From Pseudomonas mediterranea CFBP 5447 (GTDB taxonomy: Bacteria; Pseudomonadota; Gammaproteobacteria; Pseudomonadales; Pseudomonadaceae), in NCBI RefSeq assembly GCF_000774145.1, contig NZ_KN322981.1:219170-283169 (forward strand): DNA of 64,000 nt. The letters run 5' to 3'. The notes under the pieces were generated by a model. That model was not told the DNA's origin, did not search any database, and saw only the letters and a list, made by a program, of their open reading frames with translations. Shown here one piece after another: positions 1 through 7,715 of this stretch. The position numbers and the translations under genes are program-made. How positions within the stretch are numbered: position 1 is the stretch's first letter; the number at the start of each line of letters is the position of its first letter.

Positions 1-280
1 GTGAGCAGGATAGGGGCGTCGGTACTGGGCATGGAAGGGACTCGGTTCACAGCAGAAGCAAAACTATATCAGTGACCGTGGGGATGTACCTATTTGTAGT
101 GGTTGAACCTATGGAGCGGACCATTCGCTCGGGCACTTGTCACGATTACGTATAATGGATATTTTTTTTGTTACAAAAAACAACAAATTCGCACATCGGC
201 ATCGGTTTGCTCTTGTCATCAGACGACTAAGAGGGAGTAAACTAGGATCCAATTTACCAGTCGGGCCTGTTGGATAAAAA
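1..280. other. Upstream region of the MerR/LitR-like gene, no gene seen
   Basis: No convincing reading frame lies here. The stretch from about 137 to 175 is AT-rich and holds a TTGTCA (137-142) and a perfect TATAAT (151-156), but these two are only 8 bp apart, so they cannot be the -35 and -10 of one sigma-70 promoter. TTGTCA with the T-rich element near 160 (17-bp spacing) is an alternative. I looked for the published PplR1 operator (TRTACA-N12-TGTAYA) and found no clear match. GAGGGAGTAA near 230-240 is purine-rich but too far from the start codon to be its ribosome binding site. Confidence 0.4.
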
Positions 281-1240
281 ATGAACGTTATCACCGACGA
301 TCAGTTCGTTATCCAAGCAGCAGCGGGCCTGGAGCGCGAAGACCTGTTTCCCATCCGCGAGGTTTCTCGGCTTACGGGGGTGAATCCCGTGACCTTGCGC
401 GCATGGGAGCGTCGCTACGGTCTGATCCAGCCGACACGTACCGAAAGCGGTCATCGCTTGTATTCCATGGGCGATATCGAGAAGGTACGTAGCATCCTTG
501 CCTGGATCGAACGTGGGGTTGCTGTCAGTAAAATTAGCAAGATCCTGAGCAAGACCGAATCGTTACAACCGGTCTCTGCGTTGATTCCACCGGGTCTGGT
601 GAGAGTCGACTATGCACAATGGCAGCGCCAGGTCGCGGTAGCAGTCGCCAACTTCGACGATGTAGAACTGGATCGCATCTATGGGCAGATTTTTTCCAGC
701 TACGCGGTGCCGATCGTGTTTCAGCGCATCCTGATGCCCCTCTGGCAACAACTGTTGCAACGTCAGCAGGAGTTCGGGCAGACCAGCGAATGGCTGTTTT
801 TCGACGGATTCCTGCGCTCGCGCGTCTCCCAGCGGCTGTTGCTCAAGCGCGAGGATCGGTCGCGACGCGTGCTGGTCAGCGCCATTGCCGGACAATGCCG
901 TGAGCTGGAGTTGCTGGTGACGGCGTTGTATGTGTCGAAGGCGGAAGTGGGGATCCGGTTGATGACTGTCGGCCAGCCGTTCGACGAACTGACCCTGGTA
1001 TGCCAGAAGACTCAACCTCTGGCGCTGGTGCTGGTGTCCAACCATGCGCCGGTTGCCGAATTGCCCAAGCGCCTGAACAGGTTGGCGATGAGCCTGGATT
1101 GCCCGTTGATGTTGGCCGGTGATGCGTCCGACCTGATGCAGGAATGCCTGGCAGGATCGTCGATCGGTTGCCTGGGCAATGACGGAACAGTGATTGGCCA
1201 GCGCTTGCGTCAGTTGCTGGCAGGTAACCTGGATACCTAG
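281..1240 (+). CDS. MerR-family regulator, class II LitR/CarH (PplR)-like, without a B12-binding motif
   Basis: 319 residues. Residues 22-90 form a MerR winged helix with the hallmark run of VTLRAWERRYG followed by SGHRLYS. The C-terminal half has the length and layout of the LitR/CarH cobalamin-binding region, but where CarH proteins have ExHxxG this protein reads QCRELE, so the axial histidine and the glycine are missing. In P. putida such 'class II LitR' proteins (PplR1-3) are DNA-binding repressors whose light response comes from short LOV proteins encoded next to them. The LOV gene at 1904-2377 fits this. Convergent with the PilZ-like gene, with only 5 bp between stops. Expected role: light-dependent transcription control. 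The MerR call is firm; the class II LitR assignment rests on recalled alignments. Confidence 0.82.
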   Translation: MNVITDDQFVIQAAAGLEREDLFPIREVSRLTGVNPVTLRAWERRYGLIQPTRTESGHRLYSMGDIEKVRSILAWIERGVAVSKISKILSKTESLQPVSALIPPGLVRVDYAQWQRQVAVAVANFDDVELDRIYGQIFSSYAVPIVFQRILMPLWQQLLQRQQEFGQTSEWLFFDGFLRSRVSQRLLLKREDRSRRVLVSAIAGQCRELELLVTALYVSKAEVGIRLMTVGQPFDELTLVCQKTQPLALVLVSNHAPVAELPKRLNRLAMSLDCPLMLAGDASDLMQECLAGSSIGCLGNDGTVIGQRLRQLLAGNLDT

Positions 1241-1245
1241 GTGAC

Positions 1246-1851
1246 CTAGAGATGCATGGCCGGATGGGACAGGCGATGCTGCTGGAGGATGTACTGACGC
1301 AGGCGTTCGGTTTCGTCCTGGTCGTTTTGGTTCAGATGGTAGGCGTACAAGCCTTGCTCGGTTTCCCGTTCGAAAGTGCCGCGCAACGAAATCCTTTCGT
1401 AGCCTGAAGGGCTGAACCACAGGACAAATTGCTTCGGTGGTTTGGTGCGGTTGCGGTTTTCCACTAATACACCCTTGCAAGACACCTCGTGGACCCACAA
1501 GGCCCCGGGCTGGCCCTTGGCATTTTCCAGCGCTACCGGCTCTTCGAGGGGCAGGCGCCATGGGCGTACTTTCGGCCCCTCCTCGTAAATACTCGGCACA
1601 CCCAGGCGCAGGTGCATCGCATGGAATTCATCTTCCACAAGGTGCAACGGGAAGGTCATCTGCTGGTTTTCGAAGTTGGCTTGCAGCGTGACCTGCTCGT
1701 TTGCCGCCAGGCGTGTCAGCAAGTCACGGATCTGCGATCCGCTATTGACCAGAAGGCTGGACGTCACATCCCGCTCATTCAATTGCGGGATGTGTTGCAT
1801 GGTCCGGATGAAGTCCAGCTCATCCTGGGTCAGGAGGGCGTCACGCTGCAT
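1246..1851 (-). CDS. PilZ-like domain protein
   Basis: 201 residues from the ATG at 1851; the frame is open further upstream but that part runs into the LOV gene. The C-terminal half looks like a PilZ barrel: an RPWR pair stands where the RxxxR motif is expected, and HEVSCKG resembles [DN]xSxxG with Glu in the first position. The cyclic-di-GMP motif is therefore degenerate and binding is uncertain. The N-terminal half resembles the YcgR-type flagellar brake arrangement. It lies 52 bp downstream of the LOV photoreceptor on the same strand, so the two are probably co-transcribed, which would connect light sensing to surface behaviour. That link is inference. Confidence 0.6.
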   Translation of the reverse strand: MQRDALLTQDELDFIRTMQHIPQLNERDVTSSLLVNSGSQIRDLLTRLAANEQVTLQANFENQQMTFPLHLVEDEFHAMHLRLGVPSIYEEGPKVRPWRLPLEEPVALENAKGQPGALWVHEVSCKGVLVENRNRTKPPKQFVLWFSPSGYERISLRGTFERETEQGLYAYHLNQNDQDETERLRQYILQQHRLSHPAMHL

Positions 1852-1903
1852 GGTGTGCTCGAAATGATTGTGCGTTTTCACTGGTGATTGTAGTGACTGA
1901 CCG

Positions 1904-2377
1904 TTAATTCGGTGTTTTGTTTGTGCCGTTCGTCGCATTGAGATGGGCAATCGTCGCACGGGCTTCGGCCAATTCCTTTTCCAACTGGGCGACGCGTAGT
2001 TGTGCCTTGACCTGGGCCGTGACGTCTTTTTGCACACCTACGAAATAGGTATGGCCATCCGCGTCGTTTTTTACCGTGGACAGCGACAACTCATTCCAGA
2101 ACGGTGTGCCGTCCTTGCGGTAGTTGCGCAGCACTTCCCGACAGGCGCCGCCCTGTTTCAAGGTCTTGCGAATTCGCTCCAGGGAGGGTTGGTCGCGGTC
2201 ACCCGATTGCAGGAAACGGCAATCCTGGTAGAGGATCTCATCGCGGTTATAACCGGTCAGCCGTTCGAAAGCCGGGTTCACGTAGATCAGAATATTGTCT
2301 TCGCCTTCCTTTTCGGCGATGACGATTCCGTCATTGGAAGCATTTATCACCAGTTGCATCAGTTGCGCATTGATCAT
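1904..2377 (-). CDS. Short LOV blue-light photoreceptor (PpSB-LOV type)
   Basis: 157 residues, a single LOV/PAS core plus short helical flanks. The photoadduct cysteine is C53 in DCRFLQ. The FMN-contacting residues N85, N95 and Q116 fall at the same numbers as I recall for P. putida PpSB1-LOV, and the N-terminus MINAQL also matches. No kinase, cyclase or HTH output domain follows; the C-terminus is a predicted helix (about 120-157) like the dimerising J-alpha of short LOV proteins. The start at 2377 is chosen over the open frame from 2416 because AAGGA precedes it and homologues start there. In P. putida, short LOV proteins are needed for light-induced transcription through PplR regulators. 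The PilZ-like gene follows directly. Confidence 0.9.
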   Translation of the reverse strand: MINAQLMQLVINASNDGIVIAEKEGEDNILIYVNPAFERLTGYNRDEILYQDCRFLQSGDRDQPSLERIRKTLKQGGACREVLRNYRKDGTPFWNELSLSTVKNDADGHTYFVGVQKDVTAQVKAQLRVAQLEKELAEARATIAHLNATNGTNKTPN

Positions 2378-2536
2378 GGAGCACGTCCTTTGTATAGCCC
2401 ATGTTAAGTACCGCATTATTCGAAGAAGCTGATGCGATGTCTACTGGCCATTAGCGCTTGTGGAGCGTCAATCGTAGTCATGCGGTTCGGCCTGTTACTA
2501 TCGCGTTTCTTTTTATCCAGGCTCAGGACCAGATTG

Positions 2537-2992
2537 ATGAAAGTCGCCATCCTTTCCGGCTCGGTGTACGGCACCGCTGAAGAAGTCGCTCGACACGCCG
2601 CCAAGCTGCTCGGTGATGCAGGCTTCGAAACCCTGCACAACCCGCGGGTAACCCTCGCCGACATCCAGGCATTCGGCCCGCAGGCCTTGTTGGCCGTGAC
2701 ATCCACTACCGGCATGGGCGAGTTGCCGGATAATCTGATGCCGCTGTATTCGACAATCCGCGATCAACTGCCGGCATTCCTTCATGGCCTGCCCGGTGCG
2801 GTGATCGGCCTGGGGGATGCCAGTTATGGCGACACCTTCTGCGGCGGTGGCGAGCAGATGCGCGAGTTGTTCGCCGAGCTGGGCGTGCGCGAGGTGATGC
2901 CGATGTTGCGCCTGGATGCCAGCGAAAGCGTCACACCCGAAACCGATGCCGAACCCTGGTTGAGCGAGTTGATCGGCGCGTTGCGTGGTTGA
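2537..2992 (+). CDS. Flavodoxin (MioC/YqcA-type)
   Basis: 151 residues starting MKVAILSGSVYGTAE; the SGSVYGTAE segment is the FMN phosphate-binding loop of short-chain flavodoxins. TSTTGMGELPD (near residue 54) and the GLGDASYGDTFCGG segment are the two further FMN-contact loops. Length and motifs match MioC/YqcA-like single-domain flavodoxins, which are soluble one-electron carriers. The frame is open 105 bp further upstream, but the ATG at 2537 is the natural start of the flavodoxin fold and has AGGA about 10 bases before it. The physiological redox partner cannot be told from the neighbours. Confidence 0.85.
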   Translation: MKVAILSGSVYGTAEEVARHAAKLLGDAGFETLHNPRVTLADIQAFGPQALLAVTSTTGMGELPDNLMPLYSTIRDQLPAFLHGLPGAVIGLGDASYGDTFCGGGEQMRELFAELGVREVMPMLRLDASESVTPETDAEPWLSELIGALRG

Positions 2993-3128
2993 TAGAGGGC
3001 ACGGGCTCCTCGCCGGTGTCCCGCTCGGCCATTAAGCTGGCTGCCAAGGCAACTACCGTCCCGGTAAGGGCTGACTAGACTCACTCTCTTGTGCCCATAC
3101 CTATAACGATAAGCCCGAGGTCAGAGCC

Positions 3129-3911
3129 GTGAGCATAGCGCCCATCCAACCGACACTCAGCATCAGGGAACAGGTCAGTGCCGCTGAATGGCAAACCCGT
3201 ATCGATCTTGCCGCCTGTTACAGACTGGTCGCGCTGCATGGCTGGGATGACCTGATTTTCACCCATATTTCTGCGAAGGTTCCCGGCACCGAGGACTTTC
3301 TGATCAACCCATTCGGGTTGATGTTCCATGAAATCACCGCCTCGAGCCTGGTCAAGGTCGATCTGGCCGGCCACAAGCTGATGGACAGCCCTTACGATAT
3401 CAACCCGGCCGGCTACACCATTCACAGTGCGGTGCACGAGGCACGAGACGATGTCGCCTGCGTGCTGCACACCCATACCGCTGCCGGTGTGGCGGTCTCG
3501 GCCCAGAAACAGGGTGTATTGCCGATCAGCCAACAGTCGTTGTTCGTGTTGTCGAGCCTCGCCTATCACGCCTATGAAGGCGTAGCCCTGAATCATGAAG
3601 AAAAGGCCCGCTTGCAGGCGGACCTGGGGGGCAGCAACTTCCTGATGCTGCACAACCACGGGCTGCTGACGTGCGCTGGCACCATCGCCGATACTTTCCT
3701 GATGATGTTCACTTTCCAGCGGGCCTGCGACATCCAGGTGTTGGCGCAGAACGGCGGGGTTGAGCTGATACCCATCGAGCCGAGCGTACTGGCCGGTGCC
3801 CGGGCGATGATTGCCGGGGTCACCAAAAGCGCCCAGGGCATGGGCGGTGCGCTGGCCTGGCCGGCGTTGCTGCGCAAGCTCGACCAACAAGACCCGGGCT
3901 ACAGAAACTGA
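3129..3911 (+). CDS. Class II aldolase/adducin family protein
   Basis: 260 residues from a GTG start. The zinc-binding pattern of the family is present: HTHTAAG near residue 115 and HNHGLL near residue 175. The 'GWDDLIFTHISAKVPG' stretch near residue 40 is the substrate phosphate/hydroxyl loop of this fold. Members include fuculose- and ribulose-phosphate aldolases, but this adducin-like clade is mostly of unknown substrate. The TGA stop overlaps the ATG of the alpha/beta hydrolase (TGATG at 3909-3913), so the two are translationally coupled and may act in one pathway. Confidence 0.85.
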   Translation: MSIAPIQPTLSIREQVSAAEWQTRIDLAACYRLVALHGWDDLIFTHISAKVPGTEDFLINPFGLMFHEITASSLVKVDLAGHKLMDSPYDINPAGYTIHSAVHEARDDVACVLHTHTAAGVAVSAQKQGVLPISQQSLFVLSSLAYHAYEGVALNHEEKARLQADLGGSNFLMLHNHGLLTCAGTIADTFLMMFTFQRACDIQVLAQNGGVELIPIEPSVLAGARAMIAGVTKSAQGMGGALAWPALLRKLDQQDPGYRN

Positions 3912-4822
3912 TGCCTATGGTCCAGATTCCGCTGCGTATCTGGCGCCAGCGCGGCCAGACCTTCCTGTTCCGGGGCCACACCATCCGGTATTGGGTGGCG
4001 GGGCATGGCGAGCCTCTGCTGTTGATCCACGGTTTCCCCACAGCCAGTTGGGACTGGCATTACCTGTGGCAGCCGCTGGCACAGCGTTATCGCGTGATCG
4101 CCTGCGACATGCTCGGTTTTGGCGACTCCGCCAAGCCGACGGATCACGTCTACAGCCTGCTGGAGCAGGCGGATCTGCAGCAGGCATTGCTGGCTCATCT
4201 GCAGGAGCGGCAAGCGGTGCACATTCTGGCCCACGATTATGGTGACAGCGTGGCCCAGGAGCTGATCGCCCGGCATTGTGAGGCACGCATCGAGATCGCC
4301 AGTTGCGCGTTTCTCAATGGGGGCCTGTTTCCGGAAACCCATCGTCCGGTTCTGGCGCAGAAGTTGTTGCTCAGCCCGTTGGGCTGGCTGATAGGTCGTG
4401 CTTTTTCACGCGAAAGCCTGGCCAGGAATTTTCGACAGATCTTTGGTCCCTGGCGCGGCCCCAGCGAAAGCGAACTGGATGATTACTGGAGCCTGGTCAA
4501 AAGCCACGACGGACCCCGGATCATGCACAAACTCATCCGCTACATCCCCGAGCGCCGCGTACAACGTGACCGCTGGGTACAGGCGATGCAGCGCGGCGAG
4601 GTACCGCTGCGGGTGATCGACGGCGCATTCGATCCGATTTCCGGCGCGCACATGGTGGCGCGATACGAGGCTCTGATCCCGAATGCGGATACGGTGCTGC
4701 TGCCCGATATCGGCCACTACCCACAGACCGAAGCCCCGGTACAGGTGCTCCAGCATTATCTGGCATTTCGTGAAAAGCTCGCGGAGCCGGTGTGGCTGCG
4801 GGCCTCGATGAAATGTCTGTGA
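3911..4822 (+). CDS. Alpha/beta hydrolase with aspartate nucleophile (epoxide hydrolase/haloalkane dehalogenase-like)
   Basis: 303 residues. The oxyanion HG motif is at 40-41 (LLIHGFP), and the nucleophile elbow reads AHDYGDS with D109 in the nucleophile position. An Asp there, rather than Ser, is typical of epoxide hydrolases and haloalkane dehalogenases. The acid is probably the Asp of GAFDPIS near 237 and the base the His of IGHYPQTEAP near 264. Coupled to the upstream class II aldolase gene by a one-base overlap. No signal peptide, so cytoplasmic. The natural substrate is unknown. Confidence 0.83.
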   Translation: MPMVQIPLRIWRQRGQTFLFRGHTIRYWVAGHGEPLLLIHGFPTASWDWHYLWQPLAQRYRVIACDMLGFGDSAKPTDHVYSLLEQADLQQALLAHLQERQAVHILAHDYGDSVAQELIARHCEARIEIASCAFLNGGLFPETHRPVLAQKLLLSPLGWLIGRAFSRESLARNFRQIFGPWRGPSESELDDYWSLVKSHDGPRIMHKLIRYIPERRVQRDRWVQAMQRGEVPLRVIDGAFDPISGAHMVARYEALIPNADTVLLPDIGHYPQTEAPVQVLQHYLAFREKLAEPVWLRASMKCL

Positions 4823-5182
4823 CCGTCATCGCGGGCAAGCCCGGCTCCCATCGCTGTCTGGATTGAACTGATATCTGCGCCCACCGCCCATCCCCTGTGG
4901 GAGCGAGCCTGCTCCGAGCAGGCTCGCTCCCACCCCTGTCCTGGGTGAGCCTGATAGCTGTGTCCGCCACCGCTCCCCTGTGGGAGTGAGCCTGCTCGCG
5001 ATAGCGGCGGGTCAGCTTGCATGAATGTTGGATGTGCCGCCGCACCCGGTTCGGGTTGAATCCGGTACCGCATCATCCCCTCACCTTATCGCCTACCATT
5101 CACTCTCAACCGTGTTGATTGTGACCGTCAGCCCCGTGCCTGACACTCAGGCTTTAAACCCTGGTCTGCTGGAGTTCTGCCC
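4823..5182. other. Intergenic region with REP repeats, no gene
   Basis: About 360 bases between the hydrolase and SDR genes. The left two-thirds is taken up by REP elements (listed separately). The rest, 5011-5182, shows no recognisable operator or hairpin terminator. Translations across the REP part are shadows. Confidence 0.6.
4897..5009. repeat. REP cluster: head-to-head pair plus a third copy
   Basis: GTGGGAGCGAGCCTGC at 4897 is mirrored by GCAGGCTCGCTCCCAC ending at 4933, making a near-perfect 37-bp palindrome. A further REP (GTGGGAGTGAGCCTGCTCGCG) starts at 4980. These are typical Pseudomonas fluorescens-group REPs. The first pair is unusual in having almost no spacer. Confidence 0.9.
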
Positions 5183-6094
5183 ATGAGTGAGTCTGTGCGC
5201 TTCGAAGATAAAGTGGTGATCGTCACGGGAGCCGGCGGTGGGCTGGGGCGGGCCCATGCGCTGCTGTTCGCCAGGCAAGGCGCCAAGGTGCTGGTCAATG
5301 ACCTCGGTGGCTCCGCCCAGGGAGAAGGGGCCAATGCCTCGGCGGCGGATCGGGTGGTCGCTGAAATCCGCGAAGCCGGGGGCATCGCCGAGGCGAACCA
5401 CGATTCCGTCACCGACGGTGACAAGCTTGTGCAAAACGCTCTCGACGCGTTTGGTCGGGTCGATGTGGTGGTGAACAACGCCGGGATCCTGCGGGACAAG
5501 ACCTTCCACAAAATGGAAGACGCCGATTGGGATCTGGTCTATCGCGTCCACGTCGAAGGCGCGTACAAAGTCACTCGCGCCGCCTGGCCGCACCTGCGCG
5601 AGCAGAATTATGGCCGGGTCATCTTCACCGCCTCCACGTCCGGCATCTACGGCAACTTCGGCCAATCCAACTACGGCATGGCCAAGCTCGGCCTTTATGG
5701 CCTGACGCGTACCCTGGCTATTGAAGGTCGCAAGAACAATATCCTGGTCAACGCCATCGCCCCCACCGGCGGCACGCGCATGACCGAAGGCCTGATGCCG
5801 CCGCAGGTGTTCGAGCAACTCAAGCCCGAGCTCGTCAGCCCGCTGGTGGTGTACCTGGCCAGCGAAGGCTGCCAGGAAACCTCCGGGTTGTTCGAAGTGG
5901 GCGGCGGCTGGATGGGCAAGGTTCGCTGGGAACGCAGCCTCGGCGTCGGGTTCGACCCAAGCAAGGGCTTCTCGCCCGAAGACGTTGCTGCCCATTGGCA
6001 GCAGATCTGCGATTTCGACAACGCCGTGCATCCCAATGACAACCTGGAAGCGTTGAAGGAAATGATGGCGAACATGCAGCGTTACGCCGTGTAG
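5183..6094 (+). CDS. SDR oxidoreductase, MFE-2-type (3R)-hydroxyacyl-CoA dehydrogenase-like
   Basis: 303 residues. The Rossmann glycine motif is TGAGGGLG near residue 17, the NNAG motif is near residue 97, and the catalytic set is S (STSGIYG), Y and K (SNYGMAKLG) near residues 151-168. The extra loop with NDLGGS after the second strand and the C-terminal extension after the SDR core match the dehydrogenase domain of peroxisomal multifunctional enzyme 2, which oxidises (3R)-hydroxyacyl-CoA with NAD. It stands alone, without the hydratase and SCP2 domains. Likely role in fatty-acyl or side-chain beta-oxidation; substrate range is inference. Confidence 0.85.
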   Translation: MSESVRFEDKVVIVTGAGGGLGRAHALLFARQGAKVLVNDLGGSAQGEGANASAADRVVAEIREAGGIAEANHDSVTDGDKLVQNALDAFGRVDVVVNNAGILRDKTFHKMEDADWDLVYRVHVEGAYKVTRAAWPHLREQNYGRVIFTASTSGIYGNFGQSNYGMAKLGLYGLTRTLAIEGRKNNILVNAIAPTGGTRMTEGLMPPQVFEQLKPELVSPLVVYLASEGCQETSGLFEVGGGWMGKVRWERSLGVGFDPSKGFSPEDVAAHWQQICDFDNAVHPNDNLEALKEMMANMQRYAV

Positions 6095-6138
6095 CCTTTC
6101 TTGCCCGAGCCGGTTGTCGTTGCCGACGATAACCGCGC

Positions 6139-6918
6139 TCAGGGAAAGTACTTCTTCACCAGGGCCGCCAGGTTCGCGGCCGTCTCGATGTCCATCACCC
6201 CGTCATGTTTCGCCGGCCGAAAATGCAACTGGAAGGCGCGTACCAAGCGCTGGAAGCCCATACTTGTCGTGGCTGCCGTCGTGTCATACCCATACCTCCT
6301 GAACAGCCCCAGTAGATGTTCCCGGGTCGGCACGCCTGCGCATCGGTAGGCCTGCAGGAACGACTGCTGCGTGCTCTCATCGAACCACGCGCCGATGCCT
6401 TTCAAATACAACGCGTGCCAGGGAAACATCGGCCCAGGGTCACTCTTGCGCCCGGCGGCGATGTCCGAATGCGCCACCACATTGACCGGACTGATATCGG
6501 GATAACGCCGGAGTATGTCGAGGGCCAACTGTTCCACTGCTTCGATTTGCTGCGGCGAGTAAGGCGGGAAGGTGAATGTCCCCTGGTAGTCAGCGGCCAG
6601 ATTGACGATTTCGACTCCAATGGACGTGTCGTTCAAATTGCTGCGATTGCCCCAACTGCTCACCCCTGCGTGCCAGGCTCGTTTGTTTTCGTCCACCAGA
6701 TTGAAAATCTGCGGCTCGTTGAAACCTGCTTTCACATAACTCGGGTCTGCGAAGTCCGGGATCAGGTAATGCGCACTGACGGAGGCACCGGTCAGTGCAT
6801 TGATGGAGGACGAGAAGTTGGCGGCCGTGTAATGGAAGACCAGGAAGCGAATGCGGTTGTTGTGGCCTTTGTTTGAACGGTAGCGGGTGGAGTTTATCGG
6901 GTACATGAAAGTGCTCAT
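6139..6918 (-). CDS. ampDh3: N-acetylmuramoyl-L-alanine amidase, AmpDh3-type
   Basis: 259 residues: an Amidase_2 zinc domain (about 20-175) and a C-terminal peptidoglycan-binding-like helical part. Ligand motifs are FLVFHYTA (His), and VVAHSDIAAGRKSDPGP (His and Asp/Lys region); GVEIVN carries the conserved Glu. The length and running sequence match what I recall of P. aeruginosa AmpDh3 (PA0807), which cleaves the amide between MurNAc and the stem peptide and has been reported as an H2-T6SS effector. There is no signal peptide. In P. aeruginosa the partner PA0808 lies next to it; no such gene is adjacent here. The ribosome binding site is weak. Confidence 0.88.
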   Translation of the reverse strand: MSTFMYPINSTRYRSNKGHNNRIRFLVFHYTAANFSSSINALTGASVSAHYLIPDFADPSYVKAGFNEPQIFNLVDENKRAWHAGVSSWGNRSNLNDTSIGVEIVNLAADYQGTFTFPPYSPQQIEAVEQLALDILRRYPDISPVNVVAHSDIAAGRKSDPGPMFPWHALYLKGIGAWFDESTQQSFLQAYRCAGVPTREHLLGLFRRYGYDTTAATTSMGFQRLVRAFQLHFRPAKHDGVMDIETAANLAALVKKYFP

Positions 6919-7052
6919 TGATAATTGAAGGGATCGAAGCGGCGCACTTCGATTGATTTCAGACTAACAATGATCTTCAAATTGGCTTGTAGTGAGGGTC
7001 TTGGTTTTTTGTAGGAATTGGTGTTTGGTTTGTGGGGATATATAGCCTGACA

Positions 7053-7082
7053 GGAAAAGAAACCGCTACACAAACAGCGGCT
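7053..7082 (-). terminator. Possible weak rho-independent terminator (minus strand)
   Basis: Read on the minus strand, AGCCGCT and AGCGGTT (one wobble pair) enclose an 8-base loop and are followed by TCTTTTCC. No annotated gene points into it from close by. Confidence 0.35.
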
Positions 7083-7280
7083 AAAGGTTAGGTGTATCTT
7101 TTTTCAAACTCTTCGTGCCAATAAGCTAAATATCATTGGATTTGAATCATGTCCAATTGTGGATACGTCCTCAAAGTTGCAACCACAGTGACGATTTTCT
7201 TTAATGGCTGGTTCTTTAATATTTGCTCAACGGTATTCATTTGAACTTTCCGGCTCGAACAGTCCGTCTGGAGTCATGCA

Positions 7281-7313
7281 TAAAAAAAGCCGCTGCCAAA
7301 GCAGCGGCCTGAA
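7281..7313 (-). terminator. Rho-independent terminator on the minus strand, without an obvious gene upstream
   Basis: GCCGCTGC and GCAGCGGC form a perfect 8-bp stem with a short loop. On the minus strand seven T residues follow. This is a strong intrinsic terminator, yet no clear minus-strand gene ends before it, so it may end a small RNA or an unrecognised short gene from the 7320-7715 stretch. Confidence 0.65.
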
Positions 7314-7715
7314 AATGACGTTGCAAAGGAGCCACAAACCAACGTCGGTAAGCACGGGATGATGGACCGATACGCCAATCCATCCGAATGACGGTGCGCC
7401 AGGCGTGAGGGATGCCATGGCGGGTGCTTGCAGGCCCGTTACCCTGGAAGCCCGGCCAGCATAGGGATCGAGCGCATCGGGAAACAGACCGGATCCGGAC
7501 ATGCACTGTTACGGCGTGCGCAACAGTCGAAACGAGACGCCGAACATGCATTGCACTGATGGACCACTATCCAGCCCATTCATGGCGTGTGCAAAGCCCC
7601 GTCCTGCGCGGGCGCTAATCCTTTCGAGCGACAACGTGAATACCTCCTTGGTGCGCTTATCGCCCATCACGGGCGGCAGTAGGGTGAAGTCTCTGTCACT
7701 CACCGGGGAAGACGC

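Larger units (their letters stand above)
6919..7715. other. 797-bp intergenic region with two minus-strand hairpins, no convincing gene
   Basis: Several short frames exist on both strands, but none has a ribosome binding site plus recognisable protein features, and the longest minus-strand frames read straight through the hairpin at 7281-7312. The left part (6930-7200) is AT-rich compared with its surroundings. The right end is the leader of the DUF1302 gene. A short minus-strand transcript ending at one of the two hairpins is possible. Confidence 0.4.

Noticed and set aside
1..280. PplR-type operator (TRTACA-N12-TGTAYA) before the LitR-like gene or the LOV gene
   Set aside because: TGTACC, TGTAGT and TGTATA fragments occur near 95, 105 and 2391, but none has a partner at the right distance.
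1904..2377. PAS protein read as a truncated sensor kinase
   Set aside because: Complete short LOV architecture and length; no missing output domain needed.
7227..7551. Two minus-strand frames of about 90-104 codons
   Set aside because: Both read through the strong terminator at 7281-7313 and show no ribosome binding site or protein features.
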